This document shows, in pieces, positions 8,608 through 17,070 of a stretch of 64,000 bases of DNA; the stretch's first letter is position 1, and every line of letters begins with the position of its first letter. Source of the stretch: BRH-c25 sp012519325 (lineage in GTDB: Bacteria; Bacillota; Clostridia; Lutisporales; Lutisporaceae); NCBI GenBank assembly GCA_050950645.1, contig JBMNHZ010000009.1, positions 124,001 to 188,000 of the forward strand, read 5' to 3'. The notes beneath the pieces were generated by a model. That model was not told where the DNA came from. It worked only from the letters and a program-made list of their open reading frames with translations, and ran no database searches. The position numbers and the translations under genes are program-made.

Positions 8608-8826
8608 CATTTATTATTTGATTTATTGTTAAATTATATTAGAACTTGCGTTATAATGGAAAGAGGAAAATAGCACAATAATAGAATAATGCGACACAGT
8701 CGCATTATTCTTCATATATGAAACATATGGAGCAATTTTTCGTCTAACAAATATTGGGGTATAGAGAAACAACCATACTTACGCCCATATGAAAATGTTT
8801 CTGATAGAATTAAGGAGTGAATTATA
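8608..8826. other. Intergenic region before lipoprotein gene
   Basis: AT-rich, without coding content. It contains TATAAT at 8652-8657 with TTGTTA 20 bp upstream (a weak promoter for the lipoprotein gene) and the 29-bp REP-like palindrome at 8683-8711. A strong AAGGAG ribosome site precedes the ATG at 8827. Nothing else was recognised. Confidence 0.4.
8683..8711. repeat. Minimal REP-like palindrome (ends-only copy)
   Basis: AGAATAATGCGAC (8683-8695) and its exact complement GTCGCATTATTCT (8699-8711) are separated by ACA. The same ends bound the larger hairpin elements at 19734-19877 and 51568-51701, which carry GGGGACGTTTCTC units inside. This copy has only the ends, as if the core had been deleted. 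Confidence 0.6.
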
Positions 8827-10359
8827 ATGATTTCAAAGAGACCTAAGGCACTGCTTGGTAAAATGCTTGCCATGGTTCTAATCATGACATTTATATCCGG
8901 ATGCACCCTTACCGGGAAAAGCAATGAGAAAGTAACACCTTTGACTGATAATGAGCTTTCATATTTTAACGGAGATGAATTCTTTAACGGGGAATATTTG
9001 AATATACGCAACCAGTTTTTGAGTTCCATATACGAAAGCCCCGGAAAAATTGACCTGTTCCAGCTATTCTACTGCGGCAGTGGCGTTGAAGAAATCTCAA
9101 CAGAAGCGGAAAGAGCGGCTATTGTTGCATATAACGGCTGGGATACGGAGCCGGACTGTGCCTGCACGAAAATCAGCCGTTCCAACATGGACGAGGTGCT
9201 TGGCAAATATATGGGACTGACCCTTTCGGATACAGAGAAAGTGGGGCTGGAGGATTTTACTTACCTGGAGGAATATGATGCCTATTACTATTACCACGGC
9301 GACACCAATTATCGGGCAAATATTACTTTTTCCGGAGGCGAGGGGGAGGGAGATATTATCCGTCTTTTCTACGATGACGTTTTCTTTGGCGACGGGGAAA
9401 AGGTACTGACATTGCGGGAGAAAGACGGCAGCTATATTTTTGTATCCAATGAATACAGTGAAGCACCAAAGGAAGACAACGCCAAGGCGTCTACCGGGGA
9501 CATCCATGATTATATGCCCAAACTGCTGACCGGTGAGTCTGTAAGTGATTATGAACTGCTGCCCTGCCTGGAAAATTTCACCCGTACCACTTGGCTGGAG
9601 CTAGATAAGACTTATGGCAGTGAATGGTGGAATCCTCTGTGGCTTGCCTTGAGGGATGCTGCTGTAAGTGGCACGGGAGCTGACAGTGACGACCAATCCC
9701 TGCGCAACTATTATATGGGAAAGGCATATCTCACATCCGATGGTGCCTATTCCGAGGGTCTGAGCGATATTTTGAAGCTGCAATGGGATTATGACAGAGC
9801 CTTGTACAGCGCATGTCTGAAGGATCGTTTTTCTGAAGATGAGGCGGTTTCACTACGAAAAGCCATAATCTATTCATTAAGCTACAGCGAAAGTATATTC
9901 TCTCTTACTATCCCCGAAAACGGCACTTTGTTTTTAGATGTATATCCTGTTGATTTTCCTTTCGCCTTTGATTTGACCGAGAAGAGCCGAAAGGACTTTA
10001 GGGCTGAGAGTTTCGGTAAGGGTGAGGTAGTAGAAGGGGACGATCTGCAGGTAACATATCTTAATAATGATGAGGGTGTGTATGCTATTATCACTATCCG
10101 TACTGTAAAGGAAGGCTGTTCCTCCGCTGGTGTGGCCATTGGCAGCCCAGAGAAGGCTCTTTTGGAAGGTTGGTTTGATAAACCGCTTAAAAAGTTTGAT
10201 AGCATTTCCTACGACGATGAGGCATGGTTCGGCGATGATTACGATTATGCCTATGCCCATACCCCTGAAGAAAGTACCAAAAGCTTAGTTTTTCTCATAA
10301 AAGACGGATTGGTTTCCGGTATAGAAATCATAAACGGCTTGGACGGAGCTATGTATTGA
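8827..10359 (+). CDS. Uncharacterised lipoprotein (510 aa)
   Basis: Starts MISKRPKALLGKML with a hydrophobic signal and lipobox FISGC (Cys about residue 26), so it is predicted to be lipid-anchored on the outer face of the membrane. The mature protein is rich in Tyr, Asp and Glu, with runs such as EEYDAYYYYHGDTNY and DDEAWFGDDYDYAYAHTP. No enzymatic motif was recognised. A strong AAGGAG site lies 9 nt before the ATG. It is followed 33 nt later by a second small lipoprotein gene. Secreted, acidic, probably all-beta; function unknown. Confidence 0.75.
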   Translation: MISKRPKALLGKMLAMVLIMTFISGCTLTGKSNEKVTPLTDNELSYFNGDEFFNGEYLNIRNQFLSSIYESPGKIDLFQLFYCGSGVEEISTEAERAAIVAYNGWDTEPDCACTKISRSNMDEVLGKYMGLTLSDTEKVGLEDFTYLEEYDAYYYYHGDTNYRANITFSGGEGEGDIIRLFYDDVFFGDGEKVLTLREKDGSYIFVSNEYSEAPKEDNAKASTGDIHDYMPKLLTGESVSDYELLPCLENFTRTTWLELDKTYGSEWWNPLWLALRDAAVSGTGADSDDQSLRNYYMGKAYLTSDGAYSEGLSDILKLQWDYDRALYSACLKDRFSEDEAVSLRKAIIYSLSYSESIFSLTIPENGTLFLDVYPVDFPFAFDLTEKSRKDFRAESFGKGEVVEGDDLQVTYLNNDEGVYAIITIRTVKEGCSSAGVAIGSPEKALLEGWFDKPLKKFDSISYDDEAWFGDDYDYAYAHTPEESTKSLVFLIKDGLVSGIEIINGLDGAMY

Positions 10360-10392
10360 AATGTTTATTCCTAAGATTAGGAGGATTAAGAA

Positions 10393-10830
10393 ATGTTCAA
10401 GAAAGTTAGTATAATACTTCCAATATTTGTTCTTTTACTGCTTGCCGGGTGTTCTGACAATAGTACCTTAAATACCATGGGTATAGAAATTAACACTATA
10501 ACGTCGAGCATCGGAGCTGTGGGGGGAAATGCAAATGACTTTGAAGCACAAAGATTTAAATACACTATGACCTTAACAAACAATGATGTATCAGATATAA
10601 AAATAGTATCTATAGAGCCGGTACTGTCAGAAGAGTTTATTGAAAGAGCTTTAGATGAAGATAGAATAATACATGTAAATGAGCAGATTTCACATGGAAG
10701 CAGCATAGATGTATCCGGTGAAATCATCTTTGACGCAAAAGGGTTGACTAAAGAGCAAATAGTCTCTATGAAACCATTTGTTAAGAAAGTTAGGATTATA
10801 GAAGAAAGAATAATTAATAAATCATTTTAG
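10393..10830 (+). CDS. Small uncharacterised lipoprotein (145 aa)
   Basis: The signal peptide MFKKVSIILPIFVLLLL ends in lipobox LLAGC (Cys about residue 20). The mature part holds a single beta-sandwich-like region (FKYTMTLTNNDVSDIKIVSI) resembling small domains that pack against membrane receptors, and it ends in RIIEERIINKSF. GATTAGGAGG lies before the ATG. Probably cotranscribed with the 510-aa lipoprotein upstream. No family was recognised with confidence. Confidence 0.65.
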   Translation: MFKKVSIILPIFVLLLLAGCSDNSTLNTMGIEINTITSSIGAVGGNANDFEAQRFKYTMTLTNNDVSDIKIVSIEPVLSEEFIERALDEDRIIHVNEQISHGSSIDVSGEIIFDAKGLTKEQIVSMKPFVKKVRIIEERIINKSF

Positions 10831-10888
10831 AGTACTAAATAATAATGCAGTGTATTATCCGCATTGGGTGCAGGCATAAAACATACAT

Positions 10889-10917
10889 GAGAATTAAACA
10901 CTTACACCCGGGAAATC
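10889..10917 (+). pseudogene. Short remnant of the 240-aa membrane protein family
   Basis: 29 nt starting GAGAATTAAACACTTACACC nearly match 12181-12209 inside the intact 240-aa membrane protein (coding LENQTLTPGK). Here the CAA codon reads TAA, so it is non-coding. It may mark a third, almost erased copy of the family, just upstream of the exchanger gene. Short, so chance or a conserved functional motif cannot be excluded. Confidence 0.35.
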
Positions 10918-10942
10918 TTCATATGCTTAAGGAGAAGAATAT

Positions 10943-11821
10943 ATGTGGCAATTTATAGGCAAATCAAACTTAATAGTAGTACTAATAGTTTTTTCAGTTT
11001 CATTATATATTTTATCAAAGGCAGCGGACTACCTGGTTGATAATGCGGTGAAGCTTTCGAAAATTTGGGGACTGTCAGCTATAATTATTGGAGCAACAAT
11101 CGTTTCATTCGGAACAACTCTTCCTGAGTTATCAGCCAGTGTTATTTCTGCATTAGCGGGCCATGGTGGTTTTGCATTGGGAAATGCCGTTGGATCATGC
11201 ATAACCAACACAAGTTTTATACTAGGTATGGGTGCTTTATTTGGGGAGATTCCTGTAGATAAGAAGTCATCCCAAAAGTTAAGTATGCTTATTGCGGCGG
11301 CTTTGCTTTTAATTCTGCCGACTATCCCTTATAAAATCGGTAATCAAAACGGGCTTATACCGCAAATAATGGGCATTGTTTTCTTGCTGCTTATTCCAGT
11401 GTATACATACTATTCGATCCATCAGGATAGAAAGACCAATTCAATTCAAAACAGCGAAGAACCAGATAACCCAAAAGGAATTGCTTTTGCTATTGTGGTA
11501 AAAATCTTTCTTTTTGCATTTATTACTGCAATCAGCGCATCAGCTTTGGTTGCTTCTGCAGAAGATCTTGCAGCAAGAATAGGTATTCCGGATGTTATAA
11601 TTTCTTCTACATTAGTTGCATTTGGCACCAGTGTGCCTGAATTGAGCACTTGTATTGCGGCTGTAAAAAATAAATACGGAGGGTTGGCTCTTGGAAACAT
11701 ACTGGGCGCAAATATCCTAAATATTATACTGGTGACCGGGGCCTCTGCCGCCTTGACACCAAACGGAATAATAATAACACATATCATCCCTTCTTGGCAT
11801 TACAGGGTAAATAGCAAATAG
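10943..11821 (+). CDS. Na+/Ca2+ exchanger family protein, C-terminally shortened
   Basis: 292 residues of the YrbG/CaCA type. The two alpha-repeats are visible: FGTTLPELSASVISALAG with GNAVGS (about residues 52-95), and FGTSVPELSTCIAAVKN with GNILGANILN (about 227-265). These acidic and polar residues form the cation site. The usual last two membrane helices are missing: after LVTGASAALTPNGIIITH the sequence turns into a short polar tail (IIPSWHYRVNSK) and stops. The first half still has its equivalent helices, so the loss is at the 3' end, possibly by recombination with the adjacent gene family. It may be non-functional. Confidence 0.75.
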   Translation: MWQFIGKSNLIVVLIVFSVSLYILSKAADYLVDNAVKLSKIWGLSAIIIGATIVSFGTTLPELSASVISALAGHGGFALGNAVGSCITNTSFILGMGALFGEIPVDKKSSQKLSMLIAAALLLILPTIPYKIGNQNGLIPQIMGIVFLLLIPVYTYYSIHQDRKTNSIQNSEEPDNPKGIAFAIVVKIFLFAFITAISASALVASAEDLAARIGIPDVIISSTLVAFGTSVPELSTCIAAVKNKYGGLALGNILGANILNIILVTGASAALTPNGIIITHIIPSWHYRVNSK

Positions 11822-11841
11822 TTGTAAGGAGGCTATCATAA

Positions 11842-12564
11842 ATGTGTGGAAAAAGCAAACTGCTATTGATAATATTTTTTTCAATGTTATTGGTAATTAC
11901 TTTTACTGTTTTGTGCTTTGGAAATTCTGCAGAGCCGCCGTCAATACTGATTATAGTCCCTGACGCGCCTGATGACCTGGAGATAAGCATTGATCCGGAT
12001 AATGCAAATATAAAAGCAAGCATGAGAGACAAAATTATTGAAAGGTATTATGTATTTTACTCAGCCGATTTAAGGATGGCAAAGAATTACAATATTAATA
12101 TCAGTACGGGGGAGGACAATTTTGAAATATTGCTGGAAGAACCTATGAAGACATATAACAACATTTATATGTTGAATTTGGAGAATCAAACACTTACACC
12201 CGGAAAATCATTGTTAAGATCGGTTCTATTGGTATCCCTGCGTATTATTTTGACGCTGATAATAGAAGCCATTGTATTCTGGTTGTTCGGTTTCAGGAAT
12301 AAGAACTCATGGATTGCTTTTCTATTAATAAATTTCATCACCCAGGGAGCATTGAACATATGGCTGAATGGATTTGTTCCTTTAGCAAGCTATCTGGTTT
12401 TTTCACTGATATTTGCGGAATTCTTTGTATTCATTGCTGAAATTGTTATGTTCCGGGTATTCATAAAGGAGCATAGCCCCGGAAGAGCATTATTATATGT
12501 GATAGCAGCAAATTTTATGAGCTTGTTTGCCGGAGGATATATAATTACAATTCTGCCGGTATAA
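11842..12564 (+). CDS. Signal-peptide membrane protein, extracytoplasmic domain plus four helices
   Basis: 240 residues. An N-terminal signal or anchor ends near CFGNSAEPPS. A short extracytoplasmic domain follows (SILIIVPDAPDDLEISI through MLNLENQ), then four hydrophobic helices from about residue 125 to the end, including FWLFGFRNKNSW and LNIWLNGFVPLASYLVF. AAGGAGG precedes the ATG at good spacing. A close paralogue at 19001-19723 carries one nonsense codon, so the family is duplicated locally. Function unknown. The loop motif EAIVFWLFGFRNKNSWIAF is conserved between the copies. Confidence 0.7.
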   Translation: MCGKSKLLLIIFFSMLLVITFTVLCFGNSAEPPSILIIVPDAPDDLEISIDPDNANIKASMRDKIIERYYVFYSADLRMAKNYNINISTGEDNFEILLEEPMKTYNNIYMLNLENQTLTPGKSLLRSVLLVSLRIILTLIIEAIVFWLFGFRNKNSWIAFLLINFITQGALNIWLNGFVPLASYLVFSLIFAEFFVFIAEIVMFRVFIKEHSPGRALLYVIAANFMSLFAGGYIITILPV

Positions 12565-12585
12565 CATGAGGAGGGAGAGATATTC

Positions 12586-13092
12586 GTGAAATATAAAGCT
12601 TATACAGCAGCAGTATGGACCGGTGTGTTTTTATTTCTATTTCCATCGATAGTATATGCAAATTCATCCTGGCATTGGGTGACTGCAAGCCCTATGAAGG
12701 TATTGCCCTTTGCAGTTATTTTTACAATACTTATCGAAACAGCTTCAATAACAAAACTAGGCAGGGTTGCGGATTCCAGGAGAACATTTTATATTATATG
12801 CCTTGCAAATCTTATGTCCTTTATCGCACCATATTTGGAGAGGGCATATAGGTTCATTCCTACCAGCGGTGGCTTTTCCATATTTGCGGCTTTCACTAAA
12901 GGTCCCTTCTATATGATATTGGCAGGATACTTAATACTGACTATTGCGGTAGAACTGCCAATAGTGTATTTTCTGCTCAGGAAAGATTCTATGAACGAAA
13001 AAAATCTGCTTATTTCAATTCTATTGTCCAATATCGTTACGACATTATTAGTAGCAGTATGTGAAAGGATGATATGTGTCGGACAATGGTAG
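12586..13092 (+). CDS. Small polytopic membrane protein (168 aa)
   Basis: GTG start with GAGGGAG at the right distance. A signal-like first segment ends near VYANSSWHW, followed by about four helices: VLPFAVIFTILIETASI, TFYIICLANLMSFIAPYLE, GPFYMILAGYLILTIAVELP and LLISILLSNIVTTLLVAVCE. The last two resemble the C-terminal pair of the preceding 240-aa protein, so the two may share a fold and form one membrane complex. It lies 21 nt after that gene, probably in the same operon. No known family was recognised. Confidence 0.65.
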   Translation: MKYKAYTAAVWTGVFLFLFPSIVYANSSWHWVTASPMKVLPFAVIFTILIETASITKLGRVADSRRTFYIICLANLMSFIAPYLERAYRFIPTSGGFSIFAAFTKGPFYMILAGYLILTIAVELPIVYFLLRKDSMNEKNLLISILLSNIVTTLLVAVCERMICVGQW

Positions 13093-13160
13093 AAAACTGT
13101 TGCTTCCATAGGAATATAACTAGGGGAAAAGGTTGTCAAGCAAAGGAGAAGGTGTTTAAT

Positions 13161-14843
13161 TTGAAAATACGATTACTGATTGTTTTGTTGATCCTAACTT
13201 TCATGTCGGTCGGATGCAGTCAAACTGTTACGGATTCAGATAAGAATGATCCAATCACAGGCTTTGCATGGGAGATAATCAATAGGGATATTGAAAATTT
13301 AGAATCAAATCCGGCGGTAAACATTATTGACAGTAAAATAACCCGACTGGAATTAGTGGAAACCTTTGATGCATTGGCAGGTAATCCCATTCAGGTATAT
13401 GCTTTGGAATACCGTCTGCTGCCGGGGGATTTGAAAAAGGTGGTTATGGCGGGAGGAATGAGCTATGACGAAGAGGGATGGCTTACAGAAACGTCAAGTA
13501 TGGGCAGACCTCTGCTGGTTATTACCCATAGAGGTGATGATGCAGAGCTAACCGGTATTATCATGACGGGAGAAGCAGCCGGAAAAGAAGGAATGGAGAA
13601 AGAGATACGAGACTTGCTGGAACGCAAGGCTCAGGAGGAAAAAACATCAGTAATTGAAGAGAATGCAGTTCCTGTAAAATTTAAAAAGTTAGGGAATGAA
13701 CAAAAGATCAAAACAGAAGATAATATGCAGATAGTTACTGTTCTGCTTAACGAGAATGTTGATAGCGGGCGCGCTTATATCTATGAAAAAGTAGATGATA
13801 AAGAAAACCTCCATGGAGGTTTTACAGTGGGAGTGTCATTTTACGATCTGGGAGCGGTGGGAGACCTTCAGGGCTTTTTAGATGAACTTACTTATGTAAG
13901 AACCCTTGAACTATACGGAAAAACGGTCATAAAATTTCAAGGAGTATTTGGGAGTCATGTTTCCAATACAAGCTATTTTATAATTGACCGGGGCATTCCT
14001 GTGCCATTTCTTTCAACAGAGGGTATTACAACAGAAATGGATATTGATGGTGACGGAATAAAGGAAATTGTAGTGGAGATGCCGGGAACGATTCCTTCGG
14101 CAAAAATATTCGAATGGAATGGAGATTCCTTTTTAGCAGCAAACGTTGATGAAGCTTTGGGTGCGGGGTCAGTAATTTTTAATCAGGAGGATGGAAGTTT
14201 TTCGGCCTATTATAAGAGGCCGGGCTCAGAGGATACCCTTGTGACAGAGTACTATTACTCTTTAGGAGGGATGAAACTGAAGAAGGATCTCAGAGATTTC
14301 GGGGATACTCTTTCAGAAAATACTATCGATTATAACAAGGATTCCAGATATGAAAAGGTTATAGTAAAAATGACAGAGGGGAAGCAATATGAAGAAACCG
14401 AAGCAGGTCCCTTTCAAGGTTGGAACTGGCAGGGGAAGTTTATTCTTCAGCTTATTGATGACAAGGGAAATGAAATATCCGAGCTTGACCTTAATAAAAC
14501 CTTTAAAGGTGAAGAATTAATATTTAATAGAGTATTCCTTCTGAAATTTGAAGATTACAATAATGATGGGAACATGGACTTTGCGGTAGGACAGTATGGC
14601 TCGAGCAATGGTAATTTATATAAGTTATTTACCCTCATAGATAATAAAATCAAAATACTTCCTGTGCAGACAGGTACTATTTTCAACAGTGCAGGAAATA
14701 GCAGATATGCTACAACTTTTGAAAAGGTCTCAGAGATAGGATTCTTAAGTTTTTACTATGATAACAGCTTAGGGAAAATCATCAAACAGTATTTTGTATG
14801 GGACGGTTCACAGTTTGTCTTACATAGCGCAAGGGAAGAGTAG
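13161..14843 (+). CDS. Lipoprotein with FG-GAP/VCBS-like calcium loops
   Basis: The start is taken as TTG 13161 because AAGGAG lies just upstream and the signal KIRLLIVLLILTFMSVGC (lipobox SVGC) follows; an upstream ATG would overlap the previous gene. 560 residues. Two Asp-rich loops, DIDGDGIKEIVV (about residue 295) and DYNNDGNMDFAVG (about 470), look like calcium-binding FG-GAP/VCBS repeats. An N-terminal module of about 155 residues (TRLELVETFDAL, QVYALEYRLLPGDLKKVVMAGGMSYDEEGW) recurs in the shortened paralogue at 21764-22240. Cell-surface role inferred; ligand unknown. Confidence 0.7.
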   Translation: MKIRLLIVLLILTFMSVGCSQTVTDSDKNDPITGFAWEIINRDIENLESNPAVNIIDSKITRLELVETFDALAGNPIQVYALEYRLLPGDLKKVVMAGGMSYDEEGWLTETSSMGRPLLVITHRGDDAELTGIIMTGEAAGKEGMEKEIRDLLERKAQEEKTSVIEENAVPVKFKKLGNEQKIKTEDNMQIVTVLLNENVDSGRAYIYEKVDDKENLHGGFTVGVSFYDLGAVGDLQGFLDELTYVRTLELYGKTVIKFQGVFGSHVSNTSYFIIDRGIPVPFLSTEGITTEMDIDGDGIKEIVVEMPGTIPSAKIFEWNGDSFLAANVDEALGAGSVIFNQEDGSFSAYYKRPGSEDTLVTEYYYSLGGMKLKKDLRDFGDTLSENTIDYNKDSRYEKVIVKMTEGKQYEETEAGPFQGWNWQGKFILQLIDDKGNEISELDLNKTFKGEELIFNRVFLLKFEDYNNDGNMDFAVGQYGSSNGNLYKLFTLIDNKIKILPVQTGTIFNSAGNSRYATTFEKVSEIGFLSFYYDNSLGKIIKQYFVWDGSQFVLHSAREE

Positions 14844-14920
14844 ATATATCTTGGGCAGATCAACCAATTATTTAAAAGAAGTCCATCAACAGTATATAGG
14901 GAGGGGGGAATGTATTAATT

Positions 14921-15310
14921 ATGAAAATCGAGCATATTGCTATATGGACCAGTAATATTGAAGAGTTAAAAATGTTTTATACAAATTATTTTGGTGGGGT
15001 TGCCGGAGAAAAATATACAAATTCCAAGAAGTCTTTCGAATCTTATTTTATTAAATTTGATTCGGGTGCAAAAATCGAACTTATGAAGATGCCGGAAATT
15101 CTATTGAATTTGAATGATACAGTCAATCAATATATCGGATTAGCACATATTGCTATTTCGGTAGGAAGTATTGAGAAGGTTAAAAGCCTTACAGAGGAAC
15201 TAATGAAAGCAGGTTATACAGTAGTCAGTGAGCCTCGTTATACGGGAGACGGCTATTATGAAAGCTGTATATTGGATCCTGATGGAAACAGATTGGAGTT
15301 AACAATATAA
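14921..15310 (+). CDS. VOC/glyoxalase superfamily protein
   Basis: 129 residues with paired beta-alpha-beta-beta-beta modules: MKIEHIAIWTSNIEELKMFY at the N-terminus, and AHIAISVGSIEKVKSLTEEL plus DPDGNRLELTI at the C-terminus. The metal ligands expected of lactoylglutathione lyase-like members (His in EHIAIW, Glu in KIELM, His in AHIAI, Glu in RLELT) are present. Substrate not predictable (glyoxalase, dioxygenase or resistance-type). A GGGAGGGGGG ribosome site lies about 12 nt upstream of the ATG, a little far. Confidence 0.8.
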   Translation: MKIEHIAIWTSNIEELKMFYTNYFGGVAGEKYTNSKKSFESYFIKFDSGAKIELMKMPEILLNLNDTVNQYIGLAHIAISVGSIEKVKSLTEELMKAGYTVVSEPRYTGDGYYESCILDPDGNRLELTI

Positions 15311-15329
15311 ACCTGCTTATTGCAATTTC

Positions 15330-15448
15330 CAGGCTATGTATTCGGATAATCAGAAATGCAGAGTGCAATACTGTCTTCAGAAGGTATTAGCTTCAGAGAA
15401 GACGGAACGATCGATATGGAGCGACATTTGTGGATTAAGCCCTTATAA
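15330..15448 (+). pseudogene. 3' remnant of an MGMT-like gene, split by IS256
   Basis: In one frame this reads GYVFG-stop-SEMQSAILSSEGISF then REDGTIDMERHLW, matching the C-terminus of the intact MGMT-like gene at 19879-20226 (SYVFGNSEIQRAMLEAEGVTF, REDGTIDMERHLW). One sense codon is replaced by TAA. The 5' part, including the PCHR active site, is gone. The IS256-type element begins within its last codons: the sequence CAT TTG TGG ATT is repeated right of the element and there runs into CGG TAA, giving the probable original end. Confidence 0.7.
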
Positions 15449-15536
15449 TTGTGTAAAAAGAAAATGAGCCACAAACTCATATCCTCGGTTACAATATAAG
15501 TGATAAGCAAATACCAAACCGAGGAGGATGAAATCC

Positions 15537-16745
15537 ATGGCTCAGTTTAATATTACCCTAACCGAAGAAGAATTGCACGGACTTTTTATAAGCAACGGAC
15601 GAGATGTAGCCGTAGCAAAATTGCTAGAAAAGATCTTTAATGAGATCCTTCGAGGCCAGTCCACTGAACAGCTATGTGCTGAACCGTATGAGAGAACCGA
15701 TCAGCGAAGAGCATACCGTAATGGCAGCTATAAGCGTGAACTGGTGACCCGGGTTGGAACACTAACCTTACGCATTCCTCGCCACCGAAACGGCGAATTC
15801 AGCACCGAACTTTTTGAACGTTACCAGCGGAGCGAACAGGCACTGGTGCTGGCCATGATGGAAATGGTGGTTAATGGCGTCTCTACTCGGAAAGTAGAAA
15901 CCATCACCGAAGAACTCTGTGGCAAGAAGTTTTCTAAATCAACAGTTTCAGCTCTTTGTCAGAGACTGGATCCCTTGGTTCATGACTTTCGAACAAGACC
16001 ACTGGAAAGCCACTATCCGTTTTTGATAGTCGATGCCCTTTATCTCAAAGCGCGCATTAATAACAGGGTACAATCCAGAGGCTTACTTGTCGCTATCGGT
16101 GTCAACGAAAAAGGAAATCGGGAAGTTATCGGCTTTCAAGTGGCCAATAGCGAATCGGAAAGCAGCTGGAGCGATTTTTTTGAATCATTAAAAGAGCGAG
16201 GGCTGAAGGATGTGCACCTGGTGACTTCCGACAACCATAAAGGCCTGGTGAATGCCATTCAGAAACAATTTCAGGGAACCACTTGGCAAAGGTGTCAAAC
16301 CCACTTTTCAAGGAACATGCTGGATCAGACACCCAAAGCGCTGCAGGTCGAAATGAAGGAAGACCTGCGCCAACTTTACGAAGCCGTAGACCTGGAAAGC
16401 GCCAAAGGTGTCCGGGATCAGATTATTGCCACATATGAATCCAAAGCGCCTAGAGCAACATCCTTACTGGATGAAGCCTTTGACGATATTACCGCCGTTT
16501 TAATCATGCCACTCAAATACCGCAAAAGACTGCGTACAACCAATGGGGTAGAACGGCTTAACCAGGAAATCCGGCGTCGTGAACGGGTTATACGTATTTT
16601 CCCTAACGAGGCATCAGTGATCCGGCTCATGGGTGCCCTGCTGATGGAACAAAGCGAAAAATGGCAGACAGGGCGTAAATACTTTGAGATGGATCTGTAT
16701 TACCAGGCTATGAAAAAAGATTCAAAAGATACGTTTGCTGCTTAG
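15537..16745 (+). CDS. IS256/Mutator-type transposase
   Basis: 402 residues from ATG 15537, which has GAGGAGG 10 nt upstream; the ATG at 15528 abuts the ribosome site. The DDE catalytic residues of the Mutator superfamily are visible: Asp in FLIVDALY, Asp in LVTSDNHKG and Glu in TTNGVERLNQEIRRRE. The family C/D-x2-H signature is seen as WQRCQTHFSRN. Length is normal (about 400), with no internal stop, so the element may be active. Codon use is more GC-rich than the neighbouring lipoprotein genes, as expected for a recent arrival. Confidence 0.93.
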   Translation: MAQFNITLTEEELHGLFISNGRDVAVAKLLEKIFNEILRGQSTEQLCAEPYERTDQRRAYRNGSYKRELVTRVGTLTLRIPRHRNGEFSTELFERYQRSEQALVLAMMEMVVNGVSTRKVETITEELCGKKFSKSTVSALCQRLDPLVHDFRTRPLESHYPFLIVDALYLKARINNRVQSRGLLVAIGVNEKGNREVIGFQVANSESESSWSDFFESLKERGLKDVHLVTSDNHKGLVNAIQKQFQGTTWQRCQTHFSRNMLDQTPKALQVEMKEDLRQLYEAVDLESAKGVRDQIIATYESKAPRATSLLDEAFDDITAVLIMPLKYRKRLRTTNGVERLNQEIRRRERVIRIFPNEASVIRLMGALLMEQSEKWQTGRKYFEMDLYYQAMKKDSKDTFAA

Positions 16746-16765
16746 AGTCGCATTTATTCCACGGT

Positions 16766-16901
16766 CCGCTTGACAGCGAGCCTCTGTCGGCATGGTAGAA
16801 GGCATCAAGGGCATCACCTTGAGTCAGGGAAGAAAAGCACTTCGGGGGTCGGATGATACCTGGCAAGTCAGCCTACCATGCCGACTCTCACCGTCAAGCG
16901 G
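16766..16901. repeat. Long inverted repeat in the 3' part of the IS256 element
   Basis: Arms CCGCTTGAC (16766-16774) plus GTCGGCATGGTAG (16786-16798) pair with CTACCATGCCGAC (16873-16885) plus GTCAAGCGG (16893-16901). The loop of about 74 nt contains further GC-rich sequence. There is no coding frame. It could protect the transposase gene from read-through or be a passenger repeat. Confidence 0.6.
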
Positions 16902-17007
16902 CTTTCGCGGCATAAAAGCTCACGGTTTGTGATACTGAAAAAGTGAGCAGCCCTTAACAACAAACTGATTAAAGTGTTACCGAGGAAATTTACACACTAA
17001 TTGGGAC

Positions 17008-17037
17008 TTGACTCATTTGTGGATTCGGTAATATAAT
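17008..17037 (+). promoter_or_regulatory. Putative hybrid promoter at the IS256 right end
   Basis: TTGACT (17008-17013) lies in the last bases of the element. TATAAT (17032-17037) lies in the flanking DNA 18 bp away. IS256 ends are known to supply outward -35 boxes. The promoter would drive the gene at 17071, whose ATG is 34 nt beyond the -10. Confidence 0.55.
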
Positions 17038-17070
17038 AAGTAAATAAAAATGAAATTGAGGAGTTTTATT

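Larger units (their letters stand above)
15437..17013 (+). mobile_element. IS256-family insertion sequence (about 1.58 kb)
   Basis: The transposase gene is bounded by imperfect inverted ends. The left end from 15437 reads AAGCCCTTATAATTGTGTAA, and the right end, read inward, is AAGTCCCAATTAGTGTGTAA (about 17009 back). A 12-bp direct repeat CATTTGTGGATT flanks it (15425-15436 and 17014-17025), which I read as the target duplication; IS256 usually makes 8-9 bp, so a few bases may match by chance. The 3' noncoding part carries a large hairpin (16766-16901). The element appears intact. Confidence 0.75.

Noticed and set aside
8626..8657. TTGTTA / TATAAT promoter for the 510-aa lipoprotein
   Set aside because: The spacer is 20 bp and there is no extended -10, so I list it only as weak.
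13074..13160. ATG 13074 as the start of the FG-GAP lipoprotein
   Set aside because: It would put about 30 residues before the signal peptide and overlap the previous gene; TTG 13161 has a ribosome site and matches the paralogue.
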